64,000 bases of DNA from Lysobacterales bacterium (GCA_026982315.1 JALSHI010000024.1:1-64000); one strand, 5' to 3'. Numbered from the stretch's first letter, positions 1-9,050 are shown. The notes: generated by a model from the letters alone, not told the origin. Translations and numbers: made by a program.

Positions 1-3
1 TTT

Positions 4-1143
4 TTACGGCTTTGTTTTTTGTTCATCGGTCGCCGCGGTATCCGCCTTCCTGATGCGACAAGCCAGAGTCGAGTCTTTCAGGCGTGTGGCCATGGCCGGT
101 GTCATTTCGCAGCGGTTTTTCTCCCCCACCAGCAATGCGGTATCAATACCCATATAGCGGGCCACCTGCGGCCATTTGTCCCAGCCGGCCACCACCATGG
201 CCGTGGCCGCGGCATCCGCCAGGGTGCCGTTAGCCGCCATCACTGTTGCCGAGGCCACCGTGTCCACCGGCCAACCAGTGAACGGATCGAGAATATGCGC
301 ATACCGCTGTCCCTGATATTCACTGTACCGTTGGTAGTTACCGGAGGTAAAAATGGCTTCATTACCTTGGCTTTCAATTACGCCCAGCACCGGGCCTCCC
401 CAATCTTTCCCAGGTGACCGTATAGCCACTTTCCAGGGTGTTTGTCCTTTTTTTCCCCGCACCCGCACGTCACCGCCGGCATTGACAATGACATTACGAA
501 AGCCGCTTGCCGCCAGCATATCAACCACCATGTCGGTGGCCAGACCTTTGGCCACGCCCCCAAAGTCCAGCCAAATACGCGAATTGGGGGAGCGAGCCAT
601 GCCATTTTCCAGAATCAGATCCTGCATGCCAGGTCGGTGCTGTAGCCAGTCCTTGATAGCTTCCGGCGAAGGTGGCGGGCTGCTAAGCGGGTATTCATCC
701 GCATGAAAGCCCCATAAATGCACCAGCTCGCCAATGGCTGGATCAAAAAAACCTTGACTGGCCAGACTCAAGTCTTTGACCCGAGCCAGAAAACGGCTTT
801 CTTCGGCATTGAGGGCCATCGCGCGCCCGCTCCGCAGGGCCTGGTTGATTTTCTGCAAGCGCCCCGGTTTCCAGGCATGCCACTGGTGGTGCATGGCGTT
901 GAGTGTCTGCTCAACCTGGTCAAGCGCGTCCTCCAGGGGCTGCGTGTCAGTCGACGGCGTCCATACCAACACATCCAATATGGTGCCAAAGACAAAAAAC
1001 GAGCGTTTGAACAGGTGTCCGGGCGCTGGATTTTCTGGCTTGTCAACTTCCGCAGGCTTTTCACACCCCGCAAAAACCAGCGCAATAAAAAAAAGCAATC
1101 CAGCCGATATTTGTTTTCTTTTTTTATTGATAATCATTCTCAT
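4..1143 (-). CDS. apbE: FAD:protein FMN transferase lipoprotein (ApbE)
   Basis: ApbE enzymes move FMN from FAD onto a Thr of extracytoplasmic proteins. About 379 residues. The N-terminus is a lipoprotein signal: basic start, hydrophobic stretch, lipobox FAGC with Cys at about residue 27, so the enzyme should be membrane-anchored in the periplasm. Family motifs are present: DFGGVAKG, NAGGDV and HILDPFTGWPV. The longer upstream reading frame to 1242 lacks a signal-like start, so ATG at 1143 (or 1137) is preferred; neither has a good ribosome binding site. A Fur box overlaps this start region. The gene is divergent from the porin/FMN-binding/PepSY operon, whose FMN-binding protein carries the target motif, so that protein is its likely substrate (inference). 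Confidence 0.93.
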   Translation of the reverse strand: MRMIINKKRKQISAGLLFFIALVFAGCEKPAEVDKPENPAPGHLFKRSFFVFGTILDVLVWTPSTDTQPLEDALDQVEQTLNAMHHQWHAWKPGRLQKINQALRSGRAMALNAEESRFLARVKDLSLASQGFFDPAIGELVHLWGFHADEYPLSSPPPSPEAIKDWLQHRPGMQDLILENGMARSPNSRIWLDFGGVAKGLATDMVVDMLAASGFRNVIVNAGGDVRVRGKKGQTPWKVAIRSPGKDWGGPVLGVIESQGNEAIFTSGNYQRYSEYQGQRYAHILDPFTGWPVDTVASATVMAANGTLADAAATAMVVAGWDKWPQVARYMGIDTALLVGEKNRCEMTPAMATRLKDSTLACRIRKADTAATDEQKTKP

Positions 1144-1155
1144 TTGCAATAGAAT
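1127..1155 (+). promoter_or_regulatory. Promoter of the porin-FMN-PepSY operon
   Basis: A -35 TTGATA (1127-1132) and a -10 TAGAAT (1150-1155), each 5 of 6 to the sigma-70 consensus, are separated by exactly 17 bases. Transcription would start near 1162, leaving a leader of about 80 bases before the porin start at 1244, which has a strong AAGGAG six bases upstream. The Fur box lies between and over the two hexamers. Confidence 0.55.
1128..1142. promoter_or_regulatory. Fur box (7-1-7 type)
   Basis: TGATAATCATTCTCA matches the 7-1-7 Fur inverted repeat TGATAATNATTATCA with one mismatch. It covers the end of the -35 and the spacer of the forward promoter and overlaps the candidate start codons of the divergent apbE. 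A bound Fur dimer would block both directions, so the whole locus is expected to be expressed in iron limitation (inference). Confidence 0.7.
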
Positions 1156-1243
1156 CCGGTTTTGCGGCGTGCAGTAGCACCGCTTTTCCACTGATTTTGG
1201 CCACACAAGTAACCAGATTTTACCTTGTATTAAGGAGTACAAA

Positions 1244-2503
1244 ATGCCTATTCATCCGGTTTTTTCTTCTCGGTTTCGAGACGTTTTCTTGGCCGTTTTA
1301 TGCTGCGGACTAACGGTCTCCGCCATGGCCCAAGACAAACCAGAAAAAAATACGGCGGTTCCCGACCCCAAACACATGTGGCGCATCATTCAGCAACAAC
1401 AGCGCACCATCGAAGCGCTTCAGGCCGAGCTCGAACAACAAAAACAGCAACTGGCCAAAACCCGCCAGGATTTAGGCGCCCAGGAAGAAAGCCTCAATAT
1501 CATGGCCGAGGTTGTGGAAACCACCAGCGTCCCTGCCAGCGCCACCACCGTGGGCGGATATGGCGAACTGCACTATAACAACACCGACCGCGGCAATGAA
1601 GTTGATTTCCACCGTTTTGTGCTGTTTGTGGGGCACGACTTCAGCGACAAAACCCGGTTTTACTCCGAGATTGAGCTGGAACATGCTTACGCTGCCGACG
1701 GAAAACCCGGTGCCGTGGAATTGGAACAGGCTTTTATCGAGCATCGGCTTTCAGAAAAATTTACGGCTAACGCTGGCATGATCCTGATGCCCGTGGGCAT
1801 TATCAATGAAACCCATGAGCCGGAAACTTTTTTTGGCGTGGAAAGAAACCCCATCGCCAAGCATATTTTGCCCACCACCTGGCGCGAAGCCGGACTGGGC
1901 GGTCACTGGCGGGTTAATGGCCAGCTGCAAGCCGATTTGTTACTCAGTTCCGGCCTGGATGTGCCCACTGAAGGGGCAAATGCCTTTTTGATTCGCTCTG
2001 GACGGCAAAGTGTCGCCAATGCCATCTCTAACAAGGGTGCGATTACCGGACGCGTGCGATATCGTTTGACTAACGGCTTGCAATTGGCTGCCACGGTTCA
2101 TCATCAACAGGACATTACCCAGGGTCAATTGGGCATTGCCGCCACTTTGCTGGAGGCCAATGCGCAATACCGCAATGGCCCCTTTGGGTTACGCGCAGTC
2201 ATGGCACAATGGCGCCTGGACAATAAGGTGGCTGAATTGGCGCCAGGGCGTGAAAAACAAAGCGGGTATTACCTTGAGCCATCCTGGCGTTTTGGCGAAA
2301 GGGATAAACTGGGTGTTTTTGCCCGTTATTCAGTCTGGGATAACAAAGCCGGCAGCGACGATCAGGATGACGCCATTAAACAGTGGAACCTGGGAATGAA
2401 CTACTGGCTGCATCCGCGGGTGGTTTTCAAACTGGATTATCAAGACCAGTCCGGCGCCAGTGATAATGACGGCATCAATCTGGGTGTGGGTTATTCATTT
2501 TGA
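1244..2503 (+). CDS. Outer-membrane porin with N-terminal coiled coil
   Basis: 419 residues. It has a signal peptide ending near AMA at about residue 29, then a Gln/Glu-rich coiled coil (about 45-80), then a beta-barrel that opens with GGYGELHYN and ends with the outer-membrane signature GVGYSF (terminal Phe). The GYGELHYN opening is typical of phosphate-selective-type or general 16-18-strand porins; the substrate cannot be read from sequence. The start has a clear AAGGAG ribosome binding site. It is first in an operon with the FMN-binding and PepSY genes under a Fur-box promoter, so a role in passing an iron-related solute or supporting an outer-envelope redox process is plausible (inference). 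Confidence 0.85.
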   Translation: MPIHPVFSSRFRDVFLAVLCCGLTVSAMAQDKPEKNTAVPDPKHMWRIIQQQQRTIEALQAELEQQKQQLAKTRQDLGAQEESLNIMAEVVETTSVPASATTVGGYGELHYNNTDRGNEVDFHRFVLFVGHDFSDKTRFYSEIELEHAYAADGKPGAVELEQAFIEHRLSEKFTANAGMILMPVGIINETHEPETFFGVERNPIAKHILPTTWREAGLGGHWRVNGQLQADLLLSSGLDVPTEGANAFLIRSGRQSVANAISNKGAITGRVRYRLTNGLQLAATVHHQQDITQGQLGIAATLLEANAQYRNGPFGLRAVMAQWRLDNKVAELAPGREKQSGYYLEPSWRFGERDKLGVFARYSVWDNKAGSDDQDDAIKQWNLGMNYWLHPRVVFKLDYQDQSGASDNDGINLGVGYSF

Positions 2504-2508
2504 GCACC

Positions 2509-3060
2509 ATGTTTCATCAGCGGTTTTTTATGGCTTTGTTCCTGGCGGCCTGTCTGCCGGGAACAAGCCTCTTTGCTGCCGCATCTTCCACAGATGACAA
2601 ACAGCAGCTAACCATTTTTTTGCGGCAGGCTTTTGGCCCCGATATCCCCAAAACTCAACGGCTATGGCTGTCTGAGCAACAAAGAAAAGAATTGCAAAAG
2701 CAATTGCAGCGCCCGTTTCGTCACCGTTCCCTGCGGTATTGGGGCAATGCGAACCACAGTGTCTGGCTGTTGAATGAAATTGGCAAGGAGCGCCCCATTA
2801 CCACAGCGGTGGAAATCAAAAACGGCGTAGTTCATCGTGTTCGGGTGCTTGCCTACCGGGAGTCTCGCGGTGGTGAGGTTCAAGCGGACTGGTTTTTGCA
2901 GCAGTTTGCAGGCATGCAGACTGATGACTTGGCCGGTATTCACCGGCAAATCGATACGATCAGCGGCGCCACATTGTCTGTAAACGCCCTGAAGAAACAA
3001 GTCGCAACCGCCTTGCTGGCCGCTTCCTGGATCAACAACTCTCCTGCATCTGACAACTAA
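2509..3060 (+). CDS. FMN-binding (flavinylated) periplasmic protein
   Basis: 183 residues. A signal peptide (about 1-24) is followed by an FMN-binding domain like those of NqrC and RnfG. The motif DTISGATLS at residues 149-157 is the ApbE target pattern D-x-x-[ST]-G-A-T, with Thr155 the predicted FMN attachment site. A TTG at 2500 overlaps the porin stop and is in frame, but ATG at 2509 begins a better signal peptide. The gene follows the porin without a gap and precedes the PepSY protein by 13 bases. Expected role: periplasmic one-electron flavin carrier receiving electrons through the membrane protein encoded next. Confidence 0.87.
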   Translation: MFHQRFFMALFLAACLPGTSLFAAASSTDDKQQLTIFLRQAFGPDIPKTQRLWLSEQQRKELQKQLQRPFRHRSLRYWGNANHSVWLLNEIGKERPITTAVEIKNGVVHRVRVLAYRESRGGEVQADWFLQQFAGMQTDDLAGIHRQIDTISGATLSVNALKKQVATALLAASWINNSPASDN

Positions 3061-3073
3061 ACCGGAGCCAGTC

Positions 3074-3823
3074 ATGCCCTGGAAAAACACCCGCTGGATT
3101 CGAAAAAGCCACCGCTGGATTGGCGCGGCGGCCGCCGCCTGGCTCTTTGTGCTGGCGTTTACCGGCATCCTTTTACAACACGCCGAAGATTGGGGACTGG
3201 ACAAAAAAAGCGTCCACCTGCCTTGGCTACTGGCCAGCCAGGGCTACACGCCCAGGATATGGATTTACACCGATCCGAACCATGGCGCCACAACCATTCA
3301 GGGGTTTGGCGGCAAGATTTATCGACTACCGCTAACCAACGGAGAGTCTTTGTCGCTGCCTGAAAAACCCGTATCCGTTCTCCGGCAAAACAAAATGTTA
3401 TGGCTGATTTTTCCTGATCAAATCTGGCAGATGGATGCCGCCGGAGAGATTTTTTTGCAGCTTGATCAGGTTGATGGCCTGAAAACACCGGTGTTACAGG
3501 CTCGCTGGCACCAGCCTTACCGTTATATACTCCTGATGGGTCAAGACACCGTTCAGCGCTTTGATACCCATCAGCTGGCTTTTTCATCTGTTCCCCAAGA
3601 GATAAGCCAAGCTGTCCCTTCTCCTGCACCTGTTCAATCCACAACCGGAGTCATTCTGGAAAATCATTTGGCAAAAGGGCTGTTAAGCTGGCAAAAACTG
3701 ATTTTCAGTTGGCATGCCGGGCTGGTGGGCAGCTGGTGGTTGAATGATTTTGCCGCTGTGGCCCTGATGTTCCTCAGTCTTAGCGGCTTATGGCTGTTTG
3801 TCAGAAAAAAGCGCCGCCAGTAA
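3074..3823 (+). CDS. PepSY-type transmembrane redox protein
   Basis: 249 residues with one N-terminal transmembrane helix after RKSHRWIG (about 10-35), a periplasmic domain of about 190 residues, and a second helix near the C-terminus following FSWHAGLVGSWW, ending in a basic RKKRR tail. This is the layout of short PepSY-associated membrane proteins. The His residues beside both helices could hold a heme, as proposed for the family. A GGAG ribosome binding site precedes ATG 3074. Its position after an FMN-binding protein matches known flavinylation clusters in which such a protein passes electrons across the inner membrane. Ferric reductase activity is inference. Confidence 0.75.
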   Translation: MPWKNTRWIRKSHRWIGAAAAAWLFVLAFTGILLQHAEDWGLDKKSVHLPWLLASQGYTPRIWIYTDPNHGATTIQGFGGKIYRLPLTNGESLSLPEKPVSVLRQNKMLWLIFPDQIWQMDAAGEIFLQLDQVDGLKTPVLQARWHQPYRYILLMGQDTVQRFDTHQLAFSSVPQEISQAVPSPAPVQSTTGVILENHLAKGLLSWQKLIFSWHAGLVGSWWLNDFAAVALMFLSLSGLWLFVRKKRRQ

Positions 3824-3891
3824 AAAGGGGGCGTTGATATCTGGTTTTTTTCCTGTTAGGGTTTTATTAAACTCACATTTACCACATAACA

Positions 3892-4215
3892 ATGAAAAAC
3901 CTTATTCACCGTTTTCTATTTATTGACAAACCCTTTTACACCACTGCCTTGCAATGGCTTTACTGGATGATGCTATTTTGGATCGCCTGGGTAGCCGCGC
4001 TTTTTCTGCTGGGTTATCTCCGCTGGACTGTTGTTGGCCTGCGCCTGGTCCTGCAGCCTCACTTTGATTGGTCAAGCCTTTTTTGGGCAATCAGCTTTTT
4101 TGTGGGGGCTTTTGTCATCTTGCGCCTGTTCATCGAGATCATGGACGCATTGATGCACTGGCTGCTCTACGGCCAACCACGACACTCAAGTGCACCCTCC
4201 TCTGATAAAAACTAA
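3892..4215 (+). CDS. Small membrane protein, DUF4282-like
   Basis: 107 residues with two hydrophobic segments (about 18-47 and 62-87) and an amphipathic end, RLFIEIMDALMHWLLYG. The arrangement of two helices followed by an acidic/aromatic stretch resembles DUF4282 membrane proteins of unknown function. It shares this architecture with the protein encoded at 4330. It lies 68 bases after the PepSY gene on the same strand; I see no clear ribosome binding site or promoter. Function unknown. Confidence 0.6.
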   Translation: MKNLIHRFLFIDKPFYTTALQWLYWMMLFWIAWVAALFLLGYLRWTVVGLRLVLQPHFDWSSLFWAISFFVGAFVILRLFIEIMDALMHWLLYGQPRHSSAPSSDKN

Positions 4216-4329
4216 ATTTCATAAACGCAGCCACAGCAAAAGCCTTTTATGTGTTTTCCGGGGTTGATTTGTATTGTGACCGGCCTCATATAAAAACTAT
4301 CCATATTAATGAACCGAGGTGGTGAACGC

Positions 4330-4644
4330 ATGAACTTGAAAAACGTTTTTAACCTGAAAGTCAAAACCGATATCCACACAGTTTCCCTTCTTTTCTGGGT
4401 CATGCTGGCCTTTATCGTGGCCCGTTCTGCCTGGGTGCTGTTTAACCATGCTTTTGACGTGCCACTGACCGACCCCAACTTCCCCTGGGAAAGTGTGTTT
4501 TTAACCATTATCACCCTGGCTATTGCCTTACTGGCGCTTAAAGGCTGGTTTGAAACCTTCAAAGTGCTCTATGAAATGAACGACAACTTGGAAGCCATAC
4601 GTAACGCCGGCGACAAGAACAGGGGAAATCAAGAAAAAGCCTGA
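4330..4644 (+). CDS. Small membrane protein, DUF4282-like, second copy
   Basis: 104 residues, two hydrophobic segments (about 16-38 and 52-75), then WFETFKVLYEMNDNLEAIR, the pattern seen at the end of DUF4282 proteins. The ATG at 4330 is chosen over ATG 4309 because GAGGTGG lies seven bases upstream of it and nothing ribosome-binding-like precedes 4309. It is probably a distant paralogue of the neighbouring protein at 3892. Function unknown; the next gene encodes carbonic anhydrase. Confidence 0.6.
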   Translation: MNLKNVFNLKVKTDIHTVSLLFWVMLAFIVARSAWVLFNHAFDVPLTDPNFPWESVFLTIITLAIALLALKGWFETFKVLYEMNDNLEAIRNAGDKNRGNQEKA

Positions 4645-4721
4645 AATTAAATCGGCTATACTATGCGGCGGGCTTGTCAGCGGCACACTGGCAAGCCAGA
4701 TTGTGGCCAAAGGCAGTAAAA

Positions 4722-5351
4722 ATGAAATCCCTGAAACCCTTGTTTGACAAAAACCGTCAATGGGCCGAAACCATCCGCCAGGAACAGCCGGATTTTTTTG
4801 AGCGACTGTCACAACAGCAGACACCGGAATACCTCTGGATCGGCTGTTCTGACAGCCGGGTACCCGCCAATCAGATTGTGGACATGGCCCCCGGTGAGAT
4901 ATTTGTCCATCGGAACATCGCCAACTCTGTGGTGCACACCGACCTTAACTGCCTGTCAGTGATTCAATACGCCGTCGAGGTTCTCGATATCAAGCACATT
5001 ATCGTTTGCGGCCATTATGGCTGTGGCGGGGTCCGCGCGGCCATGGAAGACCAGCAGCATGGCCTCATTGACAACTGGCTATTGCATATCAAGGACACCC
5101 AGCGTTTTCATACCGAAACACTGGCTCCACTGGATGAAAAACAGCGATTTGACCGACTGTGCGAGCTGAATGTTATCGAGCAAGTCAAAAACGTGGGGCA
5201 CAGCACCATTGTGCATGGCGCCTGGGCTGCGGGGAAAACTCTGCATGTCCACGGCTGGATTTACAACGTCGCCAATGGCTTGCTTCGGGATTTGGGTTGT
5301 GGTGTATCCAGCCTGGAAGAATTGCGGGCTTTGGAGCAAAACACGCCTTGA
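4722..5351 (+). CDS. can: Beta-class carbonic anhydrase
   Basis: Interconverts CO2 and bicarbonate in the cytoplasm. 209 residues, the usual length for the Can type. Zinc ligands Cys42, His98 and Cys101 (HYGCGG) and the Asp44/Arg46 pair (CSDSR) align with the E. coli positions. An upstream in-frame start at 4674 would add 16 residues unlike the family; ATG 4722 starts the conserved MKSLKPLFDKN. It is convergent with def and separated from it by only two bases. Confidence 0.96.
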   Translation: MKSLKPLFDKNRQWAETIRQEQPDFFERLSQQQTPEYLWIGCSDSRVPANQIVDMAPGEIFVHRNIANSVVHTDLNCLSVIQYAVEVLDIKHIIVCGHYGCGGVRAAMEDQQHGLIDNWLLHIKDTQRFHTETLAPLDEKQRFDRLCELNVIEQVKNVGHSTIVHGAWAAGKTLHVHGWIYNVANGLLRDLGCGVSSLEELRALEQNTP

Positions 5352-5353
5352 CC

Positions 5354-5863
5354 TCAGACAGGGTTACTCACGACGGCCTGTTTTTGCAGTTTCTTCAAGG
5401 CCATTTTTTTCTTTAGCGGCGAGAGCCTGTCAAGAAAAACAATACCCTCCAGGTGATCCAGCTCGTGCTGGATACACACGGCCAACAAGCCATCGGCGTC
5501 CATTTCGAAGTGTTTTCCATCTTTGTCTTGCGCTGTGACACGCACGCGCTCGGCGCGCTTCACCTTGGCATAGATATCCGGCACTGACAAACAGCCCTCC
5601 TCACACACCTGCTCCCCTTCTGAATGTATGATCTGAGGATTAATCAGGCACAAGGGTTGATTTTTTTCCTCCGATACGTCAATAACCACCAGACGAATAT
5701 GCCGGTCCACCTGGGTGGCGGCCAGGCCAACACCCGGTGCGGCATACATGGTTTCCAGCATGTCATCAACCAGCTGACGGATGCTGTCATCCACTTTTTC
5801 AACGGCTTTGGCTTTTGTGCGCAAGCGCTTGTCCGGTAAAGTGAGTATGGGCAAAATCGCCAT
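5354..5863 (-). CDS. def: Peptide deformylase
   Basis: Removes the formyl group from N-terminal Met of new proteins. 169 residues with all three motifs: [16 protein letters not shown] and QHELDHLEG (HExxH metal site). It is divergent from the LysM gene, as in many gammaproteobacteria, but its usual partner fmt is not adjacent here; fmt lies at 51.9 kb. Confidence 0.97.
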   Translation of the reverse strand: MAILPILTLPDKRLRTKAKAVEKVDDSIRQLVDDMLETMYAAPGVGLAATQVDRHIRLVVIDVSEEKNQPLCLINPQIIHSEGEQVCEEGCLSVPDIYAKVKRAERVRVTAQDKDGKHFEMDADGLLAVCIQHELDHLEGIVFLDRLSPLKKKMALKKLQKQAVVSNPV

Positions 5864-6059
5864 GGTTCTGTCCTGTTTGTCGCCCCTTGTATTCTACCTG
5901 ATTCCGCCTGACAAAAGAATGTGGGCTGGCCATATGCCATTTTTGTGCCTAAAATGGCCACTTTTCGGCCAATATGAAGGATGTATCACATTTTTTTGTT
6001 TTACTCCGCAGGCAAAATAGCTAAACTAAACTCACTTAAAAATCAAAGGGTTGTTAGCG

Positions 6060-7280
6060 ATGCTTAAAAAACAACATTTAATTGCGGCACTGTTTTTACT
6101 GGCTGCATGGGTCGTTATGGCCGGAGAAGAACCAAACGGCAGCCAGGCCGTTGAGCTCAACCCGTCACACCCGGATGTGTATGTGGTTCAAAAAGGCGAT
6201 ACTTTGTGGGATATTTCCGCCCGTTTCCTCAAGTCTCCATGGCTATGGCCGGAAGTCTGGCACGCCAACCCGCAGATCAAAAACCCTCACCTGATTTACC
6301 CTGGCGATCGTATCAGTCTGGTTTATGTGGACGGCCAGCCGCAATTACACCTGGAACGGGGACACCCCACCGTCAAGCTGGGCCCTAAAGCCCACGCCAT
6401 TGACCACAATCAGGCCATTCCCGCCATTCCGCTGGATGAGATCAAACCGTTTCTGGAAGATTTACGTATTTTGTCCGACGAGCAAATTGACACGGCTCCT
6501 TATGTGGTCGCCCTGGAAGATGGTCATGTTATGGGCGCTTCCCCTTATCACATTTACGTACGCAACCTGAATGCCCGTCCCGGTGCGGTATATACCGTCG
6601 CTCACCCTACCGTCACTTATTATGATGTGCCCTTGCATTACCCTTGGGAAGAGTCCGAAGCCCGTGAAACCCGTAGCAAAGAGTGGCGCCTGGACAGCCC
6701 CCACACCCTGGACAGGGTGTTAAGCCGGTTCTGGAAAAACTATATCGACCGCACCTACTGGGAAAACGTTAAGGTTCTGGGGCATGAAGTGGCCGATATT
6801 GCAACCGCCACCGTAGTCCGTACCAGCAAGGATGTGACCACGCTAAAAATCACCGACAACAAACAGGAAGTGCGCAAGGGAGATTTGATTCTGCCGCCGG
6901 TTCATAACCAGTACAATCCATTTTTCTTTCCCAAACCCGGAAAGGTCAACGACAACAATGTGCGTATTGTGGCCCTGAACAACGCCATTTTTCGGGCCGG
7001 CAAACGCCAGGTTGTGGCCATCAACCGGGGCAGTCGGCATGGCATTCAGGTTGGCGATGTTTTCCAGGTCAACCGGCCGGAAAAAACCATCCGTGATGAG
7101 GTCAAACACCCCAAAGGCGACTTCAAGGCCCTTATCAAGCCCTCAGAAGCCCAGGTCACCTTGCCAGAGGAGTCTGTGGGCCATGTCATGGTTTTCCGCA
7201 CCACCCCTTATATTAGCTATGCCATTGTGACCGAGGGCAAACGAGGCGTCAAACTCTATGACTATGTGAGAACACCTTGA
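6060..7280 (+). CDS. LysM domain envelope protein
   Basis: 406 residues. A signal peptide (about 1-21) is followed by a LysM peptidoglycan-binding domain (about 40-95; VVQKGDTLWDIS ... NPHLIYPGDRI) and a long C-terminal region of about 300 residues. This is the family regularly found between def and dprA (for example PA0020 in Pseudomonas). The exact function is unknown; a role at the cell wall is likely. The ATG at 6060 follows an AAAGGG by about ten bases; a TTG nine bases earlier lacks room for a ribosome binding site. A strong terminator follows the gene. Confidence 0.9.
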   Translation: MLKKQHLIAALFLLAAWVVMAGEEPNGSQAVELNPSHPDVYVVQKGDTLWDISARFLKSPWLWPEVWHANPQIKNPHLIYPGDRISLVYVDGQPQLHLERGHPTVKLGPKAHAIDHNQAIPAIPLDEIKPFLEDLRILSDEQIDTAPYVVALEDGHVMGASPYHIYVRNLNARPGAVYTVAHPTVTYYDVPLHYPWEESEARETRSKEWRLDSPHTLDRVLSRFWKNYIDRTYWENVKVLGHEVADIATATVVRTSKDVTTLKITDNKQEVRKGDLILPPVHNQYNPFFFPKPGKVNDNNVRIVALNNAIFRAGKRQVVAINRGSRHGIQVGDVFQVNRPEKTIRDEVKHPKGDFKALIKPSEAQVTLPEESVGHVMVFRTTPYISYAIVTEGKRGVKLYDYVRTP

Positions 7281-7303
7281 GGCAATCCCTTACTTAAAAA
7301 TCC

Positions 7304-7330
7304 AAAAAGCCCGCGTTGCGCGGGCTTTTT
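7304..7330 (+). terminator. Rho-independent terminator after the LysM gene
   Basis: An 8-bp GC-rich stem AGCCCGCG / CGCGGGCT with a TTG loop is flanked by A5 on the left and T5 on the right, so it could work in both directions. It ends the LysM transcript 24 bases after the stop codon and leaves dprA with its own start signals. Confidence 0.9.
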
Positions 7331-7363
7331 GCTTTTTTGCCCTTTTTGCCATAAGCTAATGAC

Positions 7364-8506
7364 ATGACAGAAACCCAGGCGTGGCTGTTGTTATTGCGAA
7401 CCCCGGGGTTGGGTCCGGTAAAAATCAACCGCCTCATAGCTCAATGGCAATCACCTCAAGCAGCTTTTGGTCGAGACCATTACCCACCTGAGTGGAAACT
7501 GCCAGCCAAAACCATTCAGGCGCTTCGCGACCCGAAAATTCAGTCCATCGCCCGGGACATGGACTGGCTGCAACAGCCCAATAACCACCTGATTCCCCGT
7601 TCAGATCCCCTCTACCCACCCTTGCTGGAAGAAATCCCCCAACCACCGCCGGCCCTGTTTGTTCACGGTCAAGCGGAAACCCTGGTGCAACCACAACTGG
7701 CCATTGTTGGCAGCCGCCATGCCACCGGCGGCGCCATCCGCAATACCCGGGAATTTGCCGCTCAACTGGCTGCAGGAGGACTGACCATCACCAGCGGCAT
7801 GGCTCTGGGCGTGGATGGCGCGTCTCATCAGGCCGCCCTGGAAGCCGGCGGCACAACCATTGCGGTGACCGGCACCGGCCTGGATATCGTTTATCCGGCC
7901 GCCCACCGTCAACTGGCTCACCACATTGCCAAAAGCGGCGCACTGGTGTCAGAGTTTCCACTAGGGACGCCTGCTGCGGCCAGTCACTTTCCACGCCGTA
8001 ACCGGCTGATTGCCGGGTTATCTTTGGGAACCCTGGTGTGCGAGGCTGGTCTTAAAAGCGGCTCTCTGATTACTGCTCGCTTGACCATGGAAATGAACCG
8101 GCCACTGATGGCGATTCCCGGCAGCATTCACAACCCGTTGGCGCGCGGCTGCCACCAGCTTATTAAACAAGGCGCCCGCCTGGTGGAATCACCAATGGAA
8201 GTTCTGGAGGAGTTGCAGTCCATGAGCGAACGATTGGCCGCAGACCTGAAAAAACGCCTTGACCCTGTCGCTGAAAAACCGCAAAAAAGCGCGCCAGTAC
8301 TTGATTCCCCAGCCCGGCTGGCCTATAGTGCCGCCTCGCCAGCACACCGGAAAATTCTGGAATCCATTGGCTTTGATCCAACACCCATTGACCAAATTAT
8401 TTCCAAAAGCGGCTTGACCGCAAACGAAGTTTCCTCCATTCTGTTATTACTGGAGCTCGAAGGCATGGTTGAATCCCTGCCAGGCGCACAATACTCTCGC
8501 TTATGA
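7364..8506 (+). CDS. dprA: DNA processing protein DprA
   Basis: Loads RecA on incoming single-stranded DNA during natural transformation. 380 residues: an N-terminal SAM-like region, the central Rossmann domain (about 100-290) with GSRHATG, ITSGMALGVDGASH, FPRRNRLIAGLS and GSLITAR motifs, and a C-terminal winged-helix domain (about 320-380). It overlaps smg by an ATGA junction. Confidence 0.96.
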   Translation: MTETQAWLLLLRTPGLGPVKINRLIAQWQSPQAAFGRDHYPPEWKLPAKTIQALRDPKIQSIARDMDWLQQPNNHLIPRSDPLYPPLLEEIPQPPPALFVHGQAETLVQPQLAIVGSRHATGGAIRNTREFAAQLAAGGLTITSGMALGVDGASHQAALEAGGTTIAVTGTGLDIVYPAAHRQLAHHIAKSGALVSEFPLGTPAAASHFPRRNRLIAGLSLGTLVCEAGLKSGSLITARLTMEMNRPLMAIPGSIHNPLARGCHQLIKQGARLVESPMEVLEELQSMSERLAADLKKRLDPVAEKPQKSAPVLDSPARLAYSAASPAHRKILESIGFDPTPIDQIISKSGLTANEVSSILLLLELEGMVESLPGAQYSRL

Positions 8507-8982
8507 ACGAAAACATCATCGACTTATTGCTGTACCTGTTTGAACATTATCTTTATGACAACCCGGAACAGGCCATTGATCGCACCCGGGTTCATAACAA
8601 TCTGCGCGAGGCCGGATTTTCCTCTCCTGTTATCGACAAGGCCTTTGACTGGCTGGAAAACCTGTCCGAGCAGTATGATGCCGCCCGGCTAAGCGCAAAC
8701 ATCTCCCAGAATTCCCTGCGCTTTTTTTCTGAAAGCGAACAGGAAAAACTGGGGCGGCAATGTCAGGATTTCATTTATTATCTGGAAAACACCGGTATTC
8801 TGGATGCGGCACGCCGTGAAATTCTCATAGACAGCGTCATGAGATTGGAGCTGGAAGACATCAGCACCGAGGACTTGCAGTGGCTTGCTCTGATCGTGCT
8901 GTTTTCACAACCCGGTCAGGAACAGGCTTTTGCCACTTTGGAGAGCTTGCTGTTTGACTCGCCGGTAAACTACGAACATTAA
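8503..8982 (+). CDS. smg: Smg family protein (DUF494)
   Basis: 159 residues, acidic, no signal or membrane segment. The start MNENIIDLLLYLFEHY and the end LLFDSPVNYEH match the Smg/DUF494 family, which is found next to dprA and topA in many gammaproteobacteria. Its function is unknown. Its ATG overlaps the dprA stop, implying translational coupling. Confidence 0.93.
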   Translation: MNENIIDLLLYLFEHYLYDNPEQAIDRTRVHNNLREAGFSSPVIDKAFDWLENLSEQYDAARLSANISQNSLRFFSESEQEKLGRQCQDFIYYLENTGILDAARREILIDSVMRLELEDISTEDLQWLALIVLFSQPGQEQAFATLESLLFDSPVNYEH

Positions 8983-9050
8983 CTCACGCTTGACAGCGGT
9001 ACTTTATCCCCTCAGCCCCATATGCTCAGGGCTGAATCACGAGAACCACC

